A stretch of DNA of 64,000 nt from Hymenobacter sublimis (GCF_023101345.1 NZ_CP095848.1:2611297-2675296), one strand, 5' to 3'. Positions 34,659 to 44,120 are shown, counted from the stretch's first letter. The notes: generated by a model not told the origin, from the letters alone. Made by a program: numbers and translations.

Positions 34659-36350
34659 ATGATGTCTATTTCTCTACCCTCTCCTTCCCGGATAATACGC
34701 CTGCTGTTGGTCGTAATGCTGCTGCTTGGCGGTCACGTCTTTCGGGCGACGGCATTGCAGGGGCAGCCTGGCTTACACGATCCTTCCACTATTATTAAGC
34801 ACGGCAACACGTACTGGACGTTCGCAACTGGTGACGGCATATATAGCCTGTATTCTACTGACTTGGTGCACTGGAGGCCGGGGCCGCGTCCGGTGTTTCC
34901 AAACAATGGCTACCCAAGTTGGATCAACAGTAAGGTGCCTGGTTTTGCAGGCTTATTTTGGGCTCCTGAGTGCTTCTTTATGAATGGGAAGTACTACCTG
35001 TATTACTCGTGTTCCACGTTTGGATCGGGCTTCTCAGCAATAGGCCTGGTTACAAACCCCACGCTGGACCCCAACAGCCCTGATTATCGTTGGACTGATC
35101 AGGGCGAAGTGATTTCCAGCACGGCTATTAACTCATCGCAACCTAACGCCATTGATCCCGCCATTTTTCGCGACGCCAACAACCGCGTGTGGCTAACCTA
35201 TGGGTCTTACTTCGGTGGTATTCGGGTAGTAGAGCTTAACCCTACTAGCGGCAAATTACTTAACACCAATCAGTTCGCTGTAGGAAATAATGGTGCGGAA
35301 GCTGCCTACATTAAGGAGCACGATGGGTACTACTATCTGTTTCTTAATCGTGGTACGTGCTGTCAGGGCGCGCTCAGTACGTACCATATCCTAGTAGGAC
35401 GCTCCCTTTCCCCCACCGGGCCTTTTCTCGACCAGCAGGGTGTTGACCTTAACAATGGCGGCGGTACGACTCTGTTAAGCGGGTCAGGCCGTTACCGAGG
35501 GCCAGGGCACGCCGGAATTCTGGAAGAAGGAGGTGTCAACTATTTTTCCTACCACTACTACGACTCGTATGATGGTGGTGTCCCTAAACTAGGCTTGGCT
35601 CAGCTCATCTGGACAACTGCTGGTTGGCCTAGCATCAGTCGCGACTGGGTGACAGCGGGCCGCTATGTCATCAGTACAGCGCAGACTAGTGGCCTTGTGT
35701 GGGAAGCGGGTTGCGCCAGTGGTAGCACTCCTATCACCCAAAATACCTTCAGTAATCAACCTTGTCAGCAATGGAATTTCGCCGCCCTTGGTAATGGTGA
35801 CTACCGTGTTACCAATCAGCAAGGGGGGTTAACGGCTAGCGTGGCCGGATGCTCTGATGCCGCTGGTGCTAAACTCCAACTCGGGGCTTACACTGACGAC
35901 GACTGCCAGCGCTTTCACATTGACCGGGCGGCGAATGGAACACTCGTATTCGCTTCACTAAATGGCAACCGGGTGGTGGAAGTACCGAATGCCTCTACTG
36001 CCGCCGGGCAGCAACTGGGGCTGTGGGATTATAATGGTTGCAGTTGTCAGCGCTGGTCGCTTACGCCTACTAACACACCACTGGCGGTGAAGGGTGCGCA
36101 GCTACAGGACATCAGTATATATCCGGTTCCGGCCGGGCAGCAAGGGTTTACCGTTGAGTTAGGCACCCAACCAATCAGGGAGATTACGCAGGTGGAAGTC
36201 CGCAATTTGCTGGGGGCGGTGGTGTACCAACACGTTTTTGGCAAGCAGCAGACCACTTTGTCGGTAGCGGCTGGTTTGCAGCCAGGGGTCTACGTAGTGT
36301 GCGTACGCCGACCTAGTGGCTCTTTAACACAAAAGATAACCGTTCTATAA
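34659..36350 (+). CDS. T9SS-exported GH43 endo-arabinanase with ricin-like domain
   Basis: 563 residues. Signal peptide RIIRLLLVVMLLLGGHVFRATAL, then GH43 (about 38-335; D41 LHDPST, D166 NAIDPA, E214 GAEAAY) with the endo-arabinanase motifs FWAPECFFMNGKYYLYYS and NRGTCCQGALSTYHILVGR, a beta-trefoil (RICIN/CBM13-like) part at about 340-470 with QxW-type repeats (CQQWNF, CQRFHI, CQRWSL), and a C-terminal type IX secretion sorting domain (about 485-563; ISIYPVPAGQ ... LQPGVYVVCV ... TQKITVL). So it is predicted to be displayed or released extracellularly to attack alpha-1,5-arabinan. Paralogue of the protein at 44121. Confidence 0.9.
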   Translation: MMSISLPSPSRIIRLLLVVMLLLGGHVFRATALQGQPGLHDPSTIIKHGNTYWTFATGDGIYSLYSTDLVHWRPGPRPVFPNNGYPSWINSKVPGFAGLFWAPECFFMNGKYYLYYSCSTFGSGFSAIGLVTNPTLDPNSPDYRWTDQGEVISSTAINSSQPNAIDPAIFRDANNRVWLTYGSYFGGIRVVELNPTSGKLLNTNQFAVGNNGAEAAYIKEHDGYYYLFLNRGTCCQGALSTYHILVGRSLSPTGPFLDQQGVDLNNGGGTTLLSGSGRYRGPGHAGILEEGGVNYFSYHYYDSYDGGVPKLGLAQLIWTTAGWPSISRDWVTAGRYVISTAQTSGLVWEAGCASGSTPITQNTFSNQPCQQWNFAALGNGDYRVTNQQGGLTASVAGCSDAAGAKLQLGAYTDDDCQRFHIDRAANGTLVFASLNGNRVVEVPNASTAAGQQLGLWDYNGCSCQRWSLTPTNTPLAVKGAQLQDISIYPVPAGQQGFTVELGTQPIREITQVEVRNLLGAVVYQHVFGKQQTTLSVAAGLQPGVYVVCVRRPSGSLTQKITVL

Positions 36351-36359
36351 ACTCGACTT

Positions 36360-36406
36360 AGCCGGTGGAGAGGCCGTATTCTCGACCTTTCTACCGGCTT
36401 TTTTTC
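36360..36406 (+). terminator. Terminator after the T9SS GH43 gene
   Basis: Imperfect stem with AGCCGGT (36360-36366) and ACCGGCT (36393-36399) as outer arms, followed by a TTTTTTT run. It lies ten bases after the stop and just before operator O7. Confidence 0.8.
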
Positions 36407-36414
36407 TTTGACAA

Positions 36415-36430
36415 ACACAAACGATTGTGT
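36415..36430. promoter_or_regulatory. Operator O7, upstream of galM
   Basis: ACACAAACGATTGTGT, identical to O6 and the exact reverse complement of the consensus. Confidence 0.8.
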
Positions 36431-36456
36431 AGAATCAAAAGGATTTTCTACTTTAC
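36425..36456 (+). promoter_or_regulatory. Candidate promoter overlapping operator O7
   Basis: TTG at 36425-36427 (inside O7), a 21-base spacer, and TACTTTAC at 36449-36456. This matches the Bacteroidetes promoter pattern except for the last base of TAnnTTTG, and the -33 part would be covered by the repressor. Confidence 0.4.
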
Positions 36457-36556
36457 ACGCACATTAGCCATTTCTTCACCATCAGGAAGGATGTAACTCG
36501 AACAGAGCTTTTGCATAACTAAGTGTATATCAATTATTTGTGCTATCTACTTTCTT

Positions 36557-36572
36557 ACACAATCCATTGTTA
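36557..36572. promoter_or_regulatory. Operator O8, weak copy upstream of galM
   Basis: ACACAATCCATTGTTA; the left half is perfect and the right half carries mismatches. It is 142 bases from O7 (start to start), a distance that would allow looping between a strong and a weak site (inference). Confidence 0.55.
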
Positions 36573-36652
36573 TACTATCTATATAATCTGCTTATCAAGT
36601 TTACTTCCTTGCGTTTTTACCTCCCTCACAAAAATTCCCACTTCCTCCGCTC

Positions 36653-37864
36653 ATGACAAAACGTAACCGTGTCGGTGCATGGACCAGCCGTGTGGCTGGG
36701 CTCCTGCTGGTAGCCAGCTGCAACCAGTCAGCTCCCAATGAACACTCGGCCGCCGGTGCTTCCCAAACCATGACTGATTCCACTCAAACTGCTACGACCA
36801 CAGCGGCGTCGGCCCCTACCTCGGCCTCGTTCGGCAAGACTTTGGATGGCACCGAAGTGCAGCTCTATACGCTCACCAATACCCACGGCCTGCAGGTAAG
36901 CATCACGAATTACGGCGGCACCGTCACGAGCCTGCTGGTGCCCGACAAAGCGGGTAAGCTCGGCAACATAGTACTCGGCTTTGACAACGTGAGCGGCTAC
37001 CAGAGCCCAGAATTTCTAAAATCGGGGCCCTACTTTGGAGCCCTGATTGGGCGCTACGGCAACCGCATTGCCAAGGGCAAGTTCACCCTCGATGGCAAGG
37101 AATATACGTTGGCCAAGAACAACGGCGTAAACACCCTGCACGGGGGCAAAAAGGGTTTTGATAAGGTAATATGGCAGGCTCAGCCCGGTACGTCCGCCGA
37201 CGGGCAGACGCTGACGCTCACCTATCTGAGCAAAGATGGCGAAGAGGGCTACCCCGGCAACCTCACCGTGAAGGTGGTGTACACGCTCACCAACGACGAC
37301 GCTCTAAAGATCGACTACTCAGCCACCACCGATAAGGCTACCCCCGTCAACCTGACTAACCACGCCTACTTCAACCTGGGCCTGGGTCAGAGTAAGGATA
37401 TTCTGGGCCATGTGGTAACTATTGACGCCGACCGTTACAACGTGGTCGACGCGGGACTCATCCCGACCGGCGAGTTGCGCCCCGTCAAAGGCACGCCCTT
37501 TGACTTCACTACGCCCCACGCCATTGGGGAGCGGATTGGGCAGGTGCCCGGCGGTTACGACCATAACTGGGCGCTGAACCAGGCCAGCGGCATGCACCCA
37601 GCCGCTACCGTGTACGAGCCTACCTCGGGCCGCACCATGACGGTGCAGACCACCGAGCCCGGCCTGCAGTTCTACACCGGCAACTTCCTCGATGGTACCC
37701 TGCGCGGGAAAGGCGGCACGGTGTACGGCAAGCACGCGGGCTTCTGCATGGAAACCCAGCACTTCCCCGATTCGCCCAACCAGCCCAAGTTCCCGAGCAC
37801 CATTCTCCAGCCGGGCCAGACGTTGCAATCCACGACTACCTACACGTTTGGCGTGCGGCGGTAA
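36653..37864 (+). CDS. galM: Aldose 1-epimerase (mutarotase), lipoprotein
   Basis: 403 residues. Signal ending in a lipobox (LLVASC, C23), a Thr/Ala/Ser-rich linker to about residue 55, then the galactose-mutarotase fold: SFGKTLDGTEVQLYTLTN, GRYGNRIAKGKFTLDGKEY, the LHGGKKGFDK motif, PVNLTNHAYFNLG with the catalytic His, and the catalytic Glu in CMETQHFPDSPN. It equilibrates alpha and beta anomers of aldoses; in this locus L-arabinose released in the periplasm is the likely substrate. Export as a lipoprotein shows that it works outside the cytoplasm. It is controlled by O7/O8. Confidence 0.93.
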   Translation: MTKRNRVGAWTSRVAGLLLVASCNQSAPNEHSAAGASQTMTDSTQTATTTAASAPTSASFGKTLDGTEVQLYTLTNTHGLQVSITNYGGTVTSLLVPDKAGKLGNIVLGFDNVSGYQSPEFLKSGPYFGALIGRYGNRIAKGKFTLDGKEYTLAKNNGVNTLHGGKKGFDKVIWQAQPGTSADGQTLTLTYLSKDGEEGYPGNLTVKVVYTLTNDDALKIDYSATTDKATPVNLTNHAYFNLGLGQSKDILGHVVTIDADRYNVVDAGLIPTGELRPVKGTPFDFTTPHAIGERIGQVPGGYDHNWALNQASGMHPAATVYEPTSGRTMTVQTTEPGLQFYTGNFLDGTLRGKGGTVYGKHAGFCMETQHFPDSPNQPKFPSTILQPGQTLQSTTTYTFGVRR

Positions 37865-37995
37865 GTGAACTGGTGAGATGGTGGACTAGCGCGTTTGCTG
37901 TGCTAGCGGCTCCAATAGCGCCCATAGAACAGCAACCTTACCTGTTCACCATCTCACGCCTCACTAATTCACTGAATCACTAACTCACCTTTCCC

Positions 37996-39717
37996 GTGCA
38001 AACTCCTACCTCAACAGATGCCTACGTTATTGGCATCGACTACGGCTCCGACTCGGTGCGGGCCGTGCTGGTGAATGCTCATACCGGCGTTGAAATTGCC
38101 CAGGCCGTGCATCTGTACGCCCGCTGGAAGGAGCAGCGCTACTGCAATGCCACCAAAAACCAGTTTCGCCAGCACCCCTTAGACCACATTGAAGGCCTAG
38201 AGGCTACCGTGCGCCGCGTGGCCCAAAAGGTGCCAGCCGAGCAGATTGTAGGTCTGGCCGTCGACACCACCGGCTCCACGCCCGGTCCCGTGGATGAGCA
38301 CGGGGTAGCCCTGGCGCTAAAGCCGGGCTTCGAAGAAAACCCGAACGCCATGTTCGTGCTCTGGAAAGACCACACGGCCCTGCCCGAAGCCGCCGAAATC
38401 AACCGGAAAGCCCGCACCTGGGGTGGCGAAGATTTCACCCAGTTTGAAGGTGGTATTTACTCCTCGGAGTGGTTCTGGGCCAAAATTGCCCACGTAGTAC
38501 GCGAGGACGAAGCCGTGGCCCAGGCCGCCTACTCCTGGATGGAGCACTGCGACTGGCTGACCCTGTTGCTCACCGGCGGCGAGCTGAAAACCTTTAAGCG
38601 CAGCCGCTGCGCCGCTGGCCACAAAGCCATGTGGCACGAGAGCTGGGGTGGCCTCCCCTCCGAAGAATTCTTGACCCTGCTGGAGCCCAAACTAGTCGGC
38701 CTGCGCGAGCGGCTGTTCGAAGAAACCTACACCGCCGATGAAGTAGCCGGCAACCTGTCGGAAGAGTGGGCCCAGCGCCTGGGTTTGACCACCAACACCG
38801 TGGTAGCCGTGGGCTCCTTTGACGCCCACGCCGGCGCGGTGGCGGGCGAAATTGAGGCGTACTCCATGGTGAAGGTGATGGGTACTTCCACCTGCGACAT
38901 TGTGGTGGCCCCCATGGACGAGGTAGGCGGCAAGCTAGTGCCCGGCATCTGCGGGCAGGTCGATGGCTCGGTGATTCCGGGCATGCTGGGCCTGGAGGCT
39001 GGGCAGTCGGCCGTGGGCGACTTGCTGGCTTGGTTCCGTGGGGTGATTGAGTGGCCCTTGCGCACCTTGCTACCCCAATCCTCGGTGCTAACCCCGGAGC
39101 AGCAGGCAGCGCTGCGCGAGGAGCTGAGCGACAAGATGATGGCCGAGCTGAACGTAGCCGCCGCGGCCGTAAACCCCGAAGAATCGCAGGTATTGGCCCT
39201 GGACTGGGTGAACGGCCGCCGTACGCCCGACGCCAACCAGGCCCTGAAAGGCGCTATCATGAACCTGACCATGGGCACCTCAGCCCCGCAGATTTTCCGG
39301 GCCCTGGTGGAGTCCATCTGCTACGGTTCCAAGCAAATTGTGGAGCGCTTCGAGCAGGAAGGCATTCCGATTAAGCAGGTCATTGGCCTAGGTGGCGTGG
39401 CCAAGAAGTCGGGCTTTATGATGCAGACCCTGGCCGACGTGCTGAACCGCCCCATCAAGGTAGCCGAATCGGACCAGGCGCCCGCCCTGGGCTCGGCCAT
39501 GTACGCGGCCGTAGCGGCCGGCATCCACCCCGATGTAGTAACCGCCCAGAAGGCTATGGGCAACGGCTTCGCCGAAACCTATACCCCCAACCCTGCCCGC
39601 GTAGCCGACTATCAGCGCCGCTACGAGCAGTACCAGGCCTTCGGGCAGTATGTAGAACACGCTACCCAACTGCAGCCCGGCGAAGTGGCCGAAACGGAGT
39701 TAGTCGACCAAGCATGA
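37996..39717 (+). CDS. araB: L-ribulokinase
   Basis: 573 residues, starting with GTG at 37996 just after a Pro/Ser-poor leader (CTTTCCC). FGGY kinase fold: VIGIDYGSDSVRAVLVNAHTG (about 10-30), AVDTTGSTPGPVDE, MLGLEAGQSAVGDLLAWF with the catalytic Asp, GGVAKKSGFMMQTLADVLNRPIKV and the C-terminal AVAAGIHPDV. It phosphorylates L-ribulose to L-ribulose-5-phosphate with ATP. It overlaps araD by 4 bases (ATGA), so the two are coupled; galM lies 131 bases upstream. Confidence 0.95.
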   Translation: MQTPTSTDAYVIGIDYGSDSVRAVLVNAHTGVEIAQAVHLYARWKEQRYCNATKNQFRQHPLDHIEGLEATVRRVAQKVPAEQIVGLAVDTTGSTPGPVDEHGVALALKPGFEENPNAMFVLWKDHTALPEAAEINRKARTWGGEDFTQFEGGIYSSEWFWAKIAHVVREDEAVAQAAYSWMEHCDWLTLLLTGGELKTFKRSRCAAGHKAMWHESWGGLPSEEFLTLLEPKLVGLRERLFEETYTADEVAGNLSEEWAQRLGLTTNTVVAVGSFDAHAGAVAGEIEAYSMVKVMGTSTCDIVVAPMDEVGGKLVPGICGQVDGSVIPGMLGLEAGQSAVGDLLAWFRGVIEWPLRTLLPQSSVLTPEQQAALREELSDKMMAELNVAAAAVNPEESQVLALDWVNGRRTPDANQALKGAIMNLTMGTSAPQIFRALVESICYGSKQIVERFEQEGIPIKQVIGLGGVAKKSGFMMQTLADVLNRPIKVAESDQAPALGSAMYAAVAAGIHPDVVTAQKAMGNGFAETYTPNPARVADYQRRYEQYQAFGQYVEHATQLQPGEVAETELVDQA

Positions 39718-40415
39718 GCCAGTATCAAGACTTAAAGCAGGCCTGCTACGAGGCCAACATGCAGCTGCCCCAACTGGGGTTGGTGCTGTTCACCTTCGGC
39801 AATGCCAGCGTAGTGGATCGGGAGAAGCGGGTGTTTGCCATCAAGCCCAGCGGCGTGCCCTACGCTACCCTCCGGCCCGAAGACATTGTCATCGTGAGCT
39901 TTGCCAATGAGATAGTGGAAGGCACTAAGCGGCCTTCTTCCGATACCAAAACCCACGCGGTGCTCTACAGCCACTGGGAGCACATTGGCGGCATCGTGCA
40001 TACGCACTCCACCTACGCCACGGCCTGGGCACAGGCGCAGCTCGACATCCCCATCCTGGGCACCACCCACGCCGACCACCTCACGGCCGATATTCCCTGC
40101 GCCCCGCCCATGGAAGACGCCATGATTGCCGGCGACTACGAGCATCAAACCGGCTGGCAGATCATCAACGAATTCCAGCGCCGCGGCCTCTCCCCCGAGG
40201 AAGTGGAAATGGTGCTCCTGAGCAACCACGCGCCCTTCACTTGGGGCAAAACCGTGGAAAAAGCCGTGTATCACAGCGCCGTGCTGGAAGAAGTAGCCCG
40301 CATAGCCTACCTCAGCTGCACCCTCCGCCCCGACGTGCCCCGCCTCAAAGACGCCCTGATTCAAAAGCACTACGAGCGCAAACACGGCGTGCATTCTTAT
40401 TACGGGCAGTCGTAA
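39714..40415 (+). CDS. araD: L-ribulose-5-phosphate 4-epimerase
   Basis: 233 residues of the class II aldolase/epimerase family. Zinc ligands H96 and H98 (IVHTHSTYATAWAQ) and H172 (LLSNHAPFTWG), and the phosphate-binding FGNASV and KPSGVPY motifs are present. It converts L-ribulose-5-phosphate to D-xylulose-5-phosphate. The start overlaps the araB stop. A palindromic repeat follows, then araA. Confidence 0.95.
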   Translation: MSQYQDLKQACYEANMQLPQLGLVLFTFGNASVVDREKRVFAIKPSGVPYATLRPEDIVIVSFANEIVEGTKRPSSDTKTHAVLYSHWEHIGGIVHTHSTYATAWAQAQLDIPILGTTHADHLTADIPCAPPMEDAMIAGDYEHQTGWQIINEFQRRGLSPEEVEMVLLSNHAPFTWGKTVEKAVYHSAVLEEVARIAYLSCTLRPDVPRLKDALIQKHYERKHGVHSYYGQS

Positions 40416-40446
40416 GGAAGCTGTTTACCAAGAACGATAAAACGTC

Positions 40447-40543
40447 CGTCATGCAGAGCGCAGCGAAGCATCTCGCGCGCTGATGTTGCAGTAGTAATTA
40501 GGTGTCAGCCCGCGAGATGCTTCGCCTCCGGCTCTGCATGACA
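40447..40543. repeat. Palindromic intergenic repeat (copy 2)
   Basis: About 97 bases with arms CGTCATGCAGAGCGCAGCG.. and ..GGCTCTGCATGAC, and inner arms AAGCATCTCGCG / CGCGAGATGCTT. Same family as copy 1, separating araD and araA. Confidence 0.7.
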
Positions 40544-40627
40544 ATAGCACTACAACATCAGCGTGCGGAATACTTCAGCTTCGCCTCCTTCTGTCTGATA
40601 ACTCTCTGACATCTCCACCCCAAGCAT

Positions 40628-42118
40628 ATGATTGACATTTCCCACTACGAAGCCTGGTTTATCACCGGTAGCCAGCACCTCTATGGCCCCGAAACCCTGG
40701 AGCAGGTAGCCCAGCACTCCCAGCAGATTGCCGAGGCTCTGGGTACTGCCCTACCCATCAAAATCGTGTATAAGCCGGTGCTGACGGGTCCGGATGAGAT
40801 TTACCAACTGGTGCAGCAGGCCAACACCACCAAGAACTGCGTGGGGTTGATTGCATGGATGCACACCTTCTCGCCGGCCAAAATGTGGATCAACGGCCTG
40901 AAGATTCTGCAAAAGCCCCTGGCCCACCTGCACACTCAGTTCAACCGCGACATTCCGTGGGGCGACATTGATATGGACTTCATGAACACCAACCAATCGG
41001 CGCACGGCGACCGGGAGTTTGGCTTCATTGGGGCCCGTCTGCGCCTCAAGCGCAAGGTGGTAGTGGGCCACTGGCAGAGCGCTGATGTGCACGAGCGCCT
41101 CAGCATCTGGGCCCGCGCGGCCTCGGCCTGGGCCGACTGGCAGGGCGCCCGCATCGTGCGCTTCGGCGACAACATGCGCTACGTAGCCGTAACCGAAGGC
41201 GACAAGGTAGAAGCCGAGCTGAAGTTTGGCTACTCGGTGAACACCTACGGCATCGGCGACTTGGTAGCCGTCATCAACCAGGCCACCGACGAGCAGGTGA
41301 ACGCGCTGTTGGCTACCTACGAGCAGGAATATGAGCTGGGCGACTCGCTCCGTGAAGGCGGCGCGCAGCGTGAAAGCCTGCGCGAGGCGGCCCGCATTGA
41401 GGTGGGCATGCGCCAGTTCCTGCAGGACACCAAGGCCATCGGCTTCACCGATACCTTCGAGGATTTGCATGGCATGGCCCAGCTGCCCGGCATTGCTACC
41501 CAGCGCCTGATGGCCGAGGGCTACGGCTTCGGCGGCGAGGGCGACTGGAAAACCTCAGCTCTGGTGCGCGCCATGAAAGTAATGGGTGCGGGCTTGCCCG
41601 GCGGTAACTCCTTCATGGAAGACTACACCTACCACTTCCAGCCCGGCAACGAGCAGGTACTCGGCTCCCACATGCTGGAAATCTGCCCCACCATTGCGGA
41701 AGGCAAAGCCAAGGTAGAAGTACATCCGCTGGGCATCGGGGGCAAGGCTGATCCGGCCCGTCTGGTGTTCAACTGCCCCGCCGGCCCGGCTCTGAATGCT
41801 ACCATCGTGGACCTCGGCCACCGCTTCCGCTTGGTAGTGAATGAGGTAGAAGCCGTAGCCCCGGAGCAGGACTTGCCCAAGCTGCCCGTAGCCCGCGTGC
41901 TCTGGCAGGTGAAGCCCAGCCTGAGCGTAGGCGCGGCCGCCTGGATTTACGCCGGCGGTGCCCACCACACCGGCTACAGCCAGAACCTGACGGCCGAGTA
42001 CCTCGAGGACTTCGCCGAAATGGCCGGCATCGAGTACGTCATCATCGACGACGAAACCAAGCTGCGCACCTTCAAAAACGAGCTGCGCTACAACGACGTG
42101 GCCTTCAGCCAGCGGTAA
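40628..42118 (+). CDS. araA: L-arabinose isomerase
   Basis: 496 residues, typical length for AraA. Motifs include [18 protein letters not shown] at the N-terminus, [17 protein letters not shown], the [20 protein letters not shown] segment and the metal-site region [17 protein letters not shown], with [13 protein letters not shown] and [10 protein letters not shown] carrying conserved acidic and His residues. It interconverts L-arabinose and L-ribulose (manganese-dependent). A SSS transporter gene follows after 159 bases. It lies 212 bases after araD, so a separate promoter is possible. Confidence 0.96.
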   Translation: MIDISHYEAWFITGSQHLYGPETLEQVAQHSQQIAEALGTALPIKIVYKPVLTGPDEIYQLVQQANTTKNCVGLIAWMHTFSPAKMWINGLKILQKPLAHLHTQFNRDIPWGDIDMDFMNTNQSAHGDREFGFIGARLRLKRKVVVGHWQSADVHERLSIWARAASAWADWQGARIVRFGDNMRYVAVTEGDKVEAELKFGYSVNTYGIGDLVAVINQATDEQVNALLATYEQEYELGDSLREGGAQRESLREAARIEVGMRQFLQDTKAIGFTDTFEDLHGMAQLPGIATQRLMAEGYGFGGEGDWKTSALVRAMKVMGAGLPGGNSFMEDYTYHFQPGNEQVLGSHMLEICPTIAEGKAKVEVHPLGIGGKADPARLVFNCPAGPALNATIVDLGHRFRLVVNEVEAVAPEQDLPKLPVARVLWQVKPSLSVGAAAWIYAGGAHHTGYSQNLTAEYLEDFAEMAGIEYVIIDDETKLRTFKNELRYNDVAFSQR

Positions 42119-42135
42119 GCCGCTACGCTAACTAG

Positions 42136-42180
42136 AACGTCATTCCGAGCTTACCGAGGAATCTCGCGGGCTGACGTTGC
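42136..42180. repeat. Palindromic intergenic repeat (partial, copy 3)
   Basis: One arm only of the repeat family: ACGTCATTCCGAGC..GAGGAATCTCGCGGGCTGACG. The partner arm was not recognised, so it seems truncated. Confidence 0.5.
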
Positions 42181-42190
42181 CAAGGTAACT

Positions 42191-42212
42191 GTCCTGCCAG
42201 ATCAGGCAGGAC
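42191..42212 (+). terminator. Hairpin after araA
   Basis: GTCCTGCC (42191-42198), a six-base loop, GGCAGGAC (42205-42212). It lies between araA and the symporter gene; no T-run follows. Confidence 0.5.
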
Positions 42213-42277
42213 GGTCATTTCAGCCTACTGTCTAGTTCCCCTTTCCCACACTTCAACAGCCCGCCTTCCCATATTCC

Positions 42278-43978
42278 ATGCGTAATAACCTTACTACGCT
42301 TGACCTGCTCGTCTTCTTTGTGTACCTGATTGGGGTTTCGGCCTACGGGTTTTACATCTACAAGAGCAAGCAGAAAGCCGAGCAGAGTACCAAAGACTAC
42401 TTCCTGGCCGAAGGCTCCCTGACGTGGTGGGCCATCGGAGCCTCCATGATTGCCTCCAATATTTCGGCCGAGCAGTTCATCGGCATGTCGGGCTCGGGCT
42501 TTAAGGTAGGGGTAGCCGTGGCCGCCTACGAGTGGGTGGCGGCCGTGGTGCTCATTATTGTGGCCGTGTTCTTTATGCCGGTGTATTTGAAGAATAAAAT
42601 CTTCACGATGCCGCAGTTTCTGGAGCAGCGCTACAACTCCACCCTGAGCCTGATTATGAGCATTTTCTGGCTCTTTCTCTACGTGCTCGTTAACCTGACT
42701 TCCATTCTCTACCTCGGGGCCCTGGCCCTGAGCAACCTGATTGGGGGCGACAGTTTTCACGTCATCATTGTGCTACTGGCCTTGTTCTCGCTCTTCATCT
42801 CCATTGGGGGTATGAAGGTAGTGGGCTACACCGACGTGATTCAGGTGGTGGTGCTGGTGGTAGGCGGCCTGGTAACCACCTACATTGCCCTGACGCTGGT
42901 AAGCAACCAGTTTGGCCTGGACGGCGGGGCCATTTCCGGCTTCACGGCCCTCATGGACCGCGCCCCTGACCACTTCCGCATGATTTTCGACAAGCCCACC
43001 CAGGCCACGCCCCAGGTGGAAATCGACAAGTACCTGGCCCTGCCCGGCATTGCCATGTACTTCGCCGGCCAGTGGATTGTGAACCTGAACTACTGGGGTT
43101 GCAACCAGTACATCACCCAGCGCGCTCTGGGCGCCGACCTGCACACGGCCCGCACCGGCATTCTGTTCGCCGGTATCCTGAAGCTGATGATGCCCGTGAT
43201 TGTGATGCTGCCCGGCATTGCCGCCTACGTGCTGTACCAAAACGGCGGCTTGCAGGCCGAAATGTCCTCTACCGGTTCTTTCAACTCCGATAACGCCTAC
43301 TCCGCCATTCTCACCTTCCTGCCCAACGGCCTGAAAGGCCTGAGCATGGCGGCCCTGACGGCGGCCATCGTGGCCTCCCTGGCGGGCAAGGTCAACTCTA
43401 TTTCCACCATCTTCACCCTCGACATCTACAAGCGCTACCTCAACAAGGACGCCACGGAGAAAAAGCAGGTGTGGGTAGGCCGGGTGACCATTCTGGCGGC
43501 TATTGTGCTGAGCGTGGCCATGACCTGGCAAGATTTGCTGGGCATTGGGGGCGAAGGCGGCTTCCAGTTTATTCAGAAGTACACGGGCTTTATCTCGCCC
43601 GGTATTCTGGCCGTGTTCCTGCTGGGCATGTTCTGGAAGCGCACCACTGCTACGGCGGGCATCGTGGGCATTCTGGCCGGCTTTGCCTTATCGGTGTTCT
43701 TCAACAACTACGCTCCCACGGTGCTAGGCCCGGAAACCATTCTGTACACAGCCTTCCCGAACGGGCGCGGGGCCTACGAAATCCCCTTCCTGATCTGCAT
43801 GGGCCTTTCGTTTGCCTTCACCTTCGTGCTGATGGTGGGCGTGAGTTTGGCCGGGCCGGTGGTGAACCCACGGGCCATTCAGCTCAGTCCCAGCATGTTC
43901 CGCGTGAGTACCCAGACCATGTCGCTCATCGTCATCACCATGCTGATGCTCACGGCGCTCTACGTCAAGTTCTGGTAG
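42278..43978 (+). CDS. Sodium/sugar symporter, SSS family
   Basis: 566 residues with about 14 hydrophobic segments. Solute:sodium symporter motifs: FFVYLIGVSAYGFYIYKSK in helix 1, FLAEGSLTWWAIGASMIASNISAEQFIGMSGSG (helix 2 with the sodium-site region), WNLNY-like VNLNYWGCNQY, and the KVNSISTIFTLDIYKRY loop between helices 8 and 9. It resembles SglT-type sodium/glucose or galactose transporters. The position after araA makes L-arabinose the likely cargo (inference). No signal; inner membrane. Confidence 0.92.
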   Translation: MRNNLTTLDLLVFFVYLIGVSAYGFYIYKSKQKAEQSTKDYFLAEGSLTWWAIGASMIASNISAEQFIGMSGSGFKVGVAVAAYEWVAAVVLIIVAVFFMPVYLKNKIFTMPQFLEQRYNSTLSLIMSIFWLFLYVLVNLTSILYLGALALSNLIGGDSFHVIIVLLALFSLFISIGGMKVVGYTDVIQVVVLVVGGLVTTYIALTLVSNQFGLDGGAISGFTALMDRAPDHFRMIFDKPTQATPQVEIDKYLALPGIAMYFAGQWIVNLNYWGCNQYITQRALGADLHTARTGILFAGILKLMMPVIVMLPGIAAYVLYQNGGLQAEMSSTGSFNSDNAYSAILTFLPNGLKGLSMAALTAAIVASLAGKVNSISTIFTLDIYKRYLNKDATEKKQVWVGRVTILAAIVLSVAMTWQDLLGIGGEGGFQFIQKYTGFISPGILAVFLLGMFWKRTTATAGIVGILAGFALSVFFNNYAPTVLGPETILYTAFPNGRGAYEIPFLICMGLSFAFTFVLMVGVSLAGPVVNPRAIQLSPSMFRVSTQTMSLIVITMLMLTALYVKFW

Positions 43979-44032
43979 CGGCTACTAGGTAGCCTTTATC
44001 ACGCGGCTTCTGCCAAGGGCCGCTAGTACCAC

Positions 44033-44073
44033 CACAACGGGGGCGTGACTATCGTGTTCATGCCCCCGTTGTG
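44033..44073 (+). terminator. Hairpin after the symporter gene
   Basis: Arms CACAACGGGGGC (44033-44044) and GCCCCCGTTGTG (44062-44073) with a 17-base loop, followed by CTTT. About 55 bases after the symporter stop. Confidence 0.65.
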
Positions 44074-44120
44074 CTTTCTGAAAACTCGCTCTGTGTTCTT
44101 CCAATCCAAAACCCACTACC

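Larger units (their letters stand above)
36351..36652. promoter_or_regulatory. Control region of the galM-araBDA part
   Basis: About 300 bases with a terminator, operators O7 and O8 and a candidate promoter. It is AT-rich, like the susC upstream region. The aldose-epimerase start at 36653 follows. Confidence 0.6.

Noticed and set aside
42136..42212. Possible LacI operator between araA and the symporter
   Set aside because: The sequence is a repeat arm plus a GTCCTGCC hairpin and does not match the ACACAATCG consensus.
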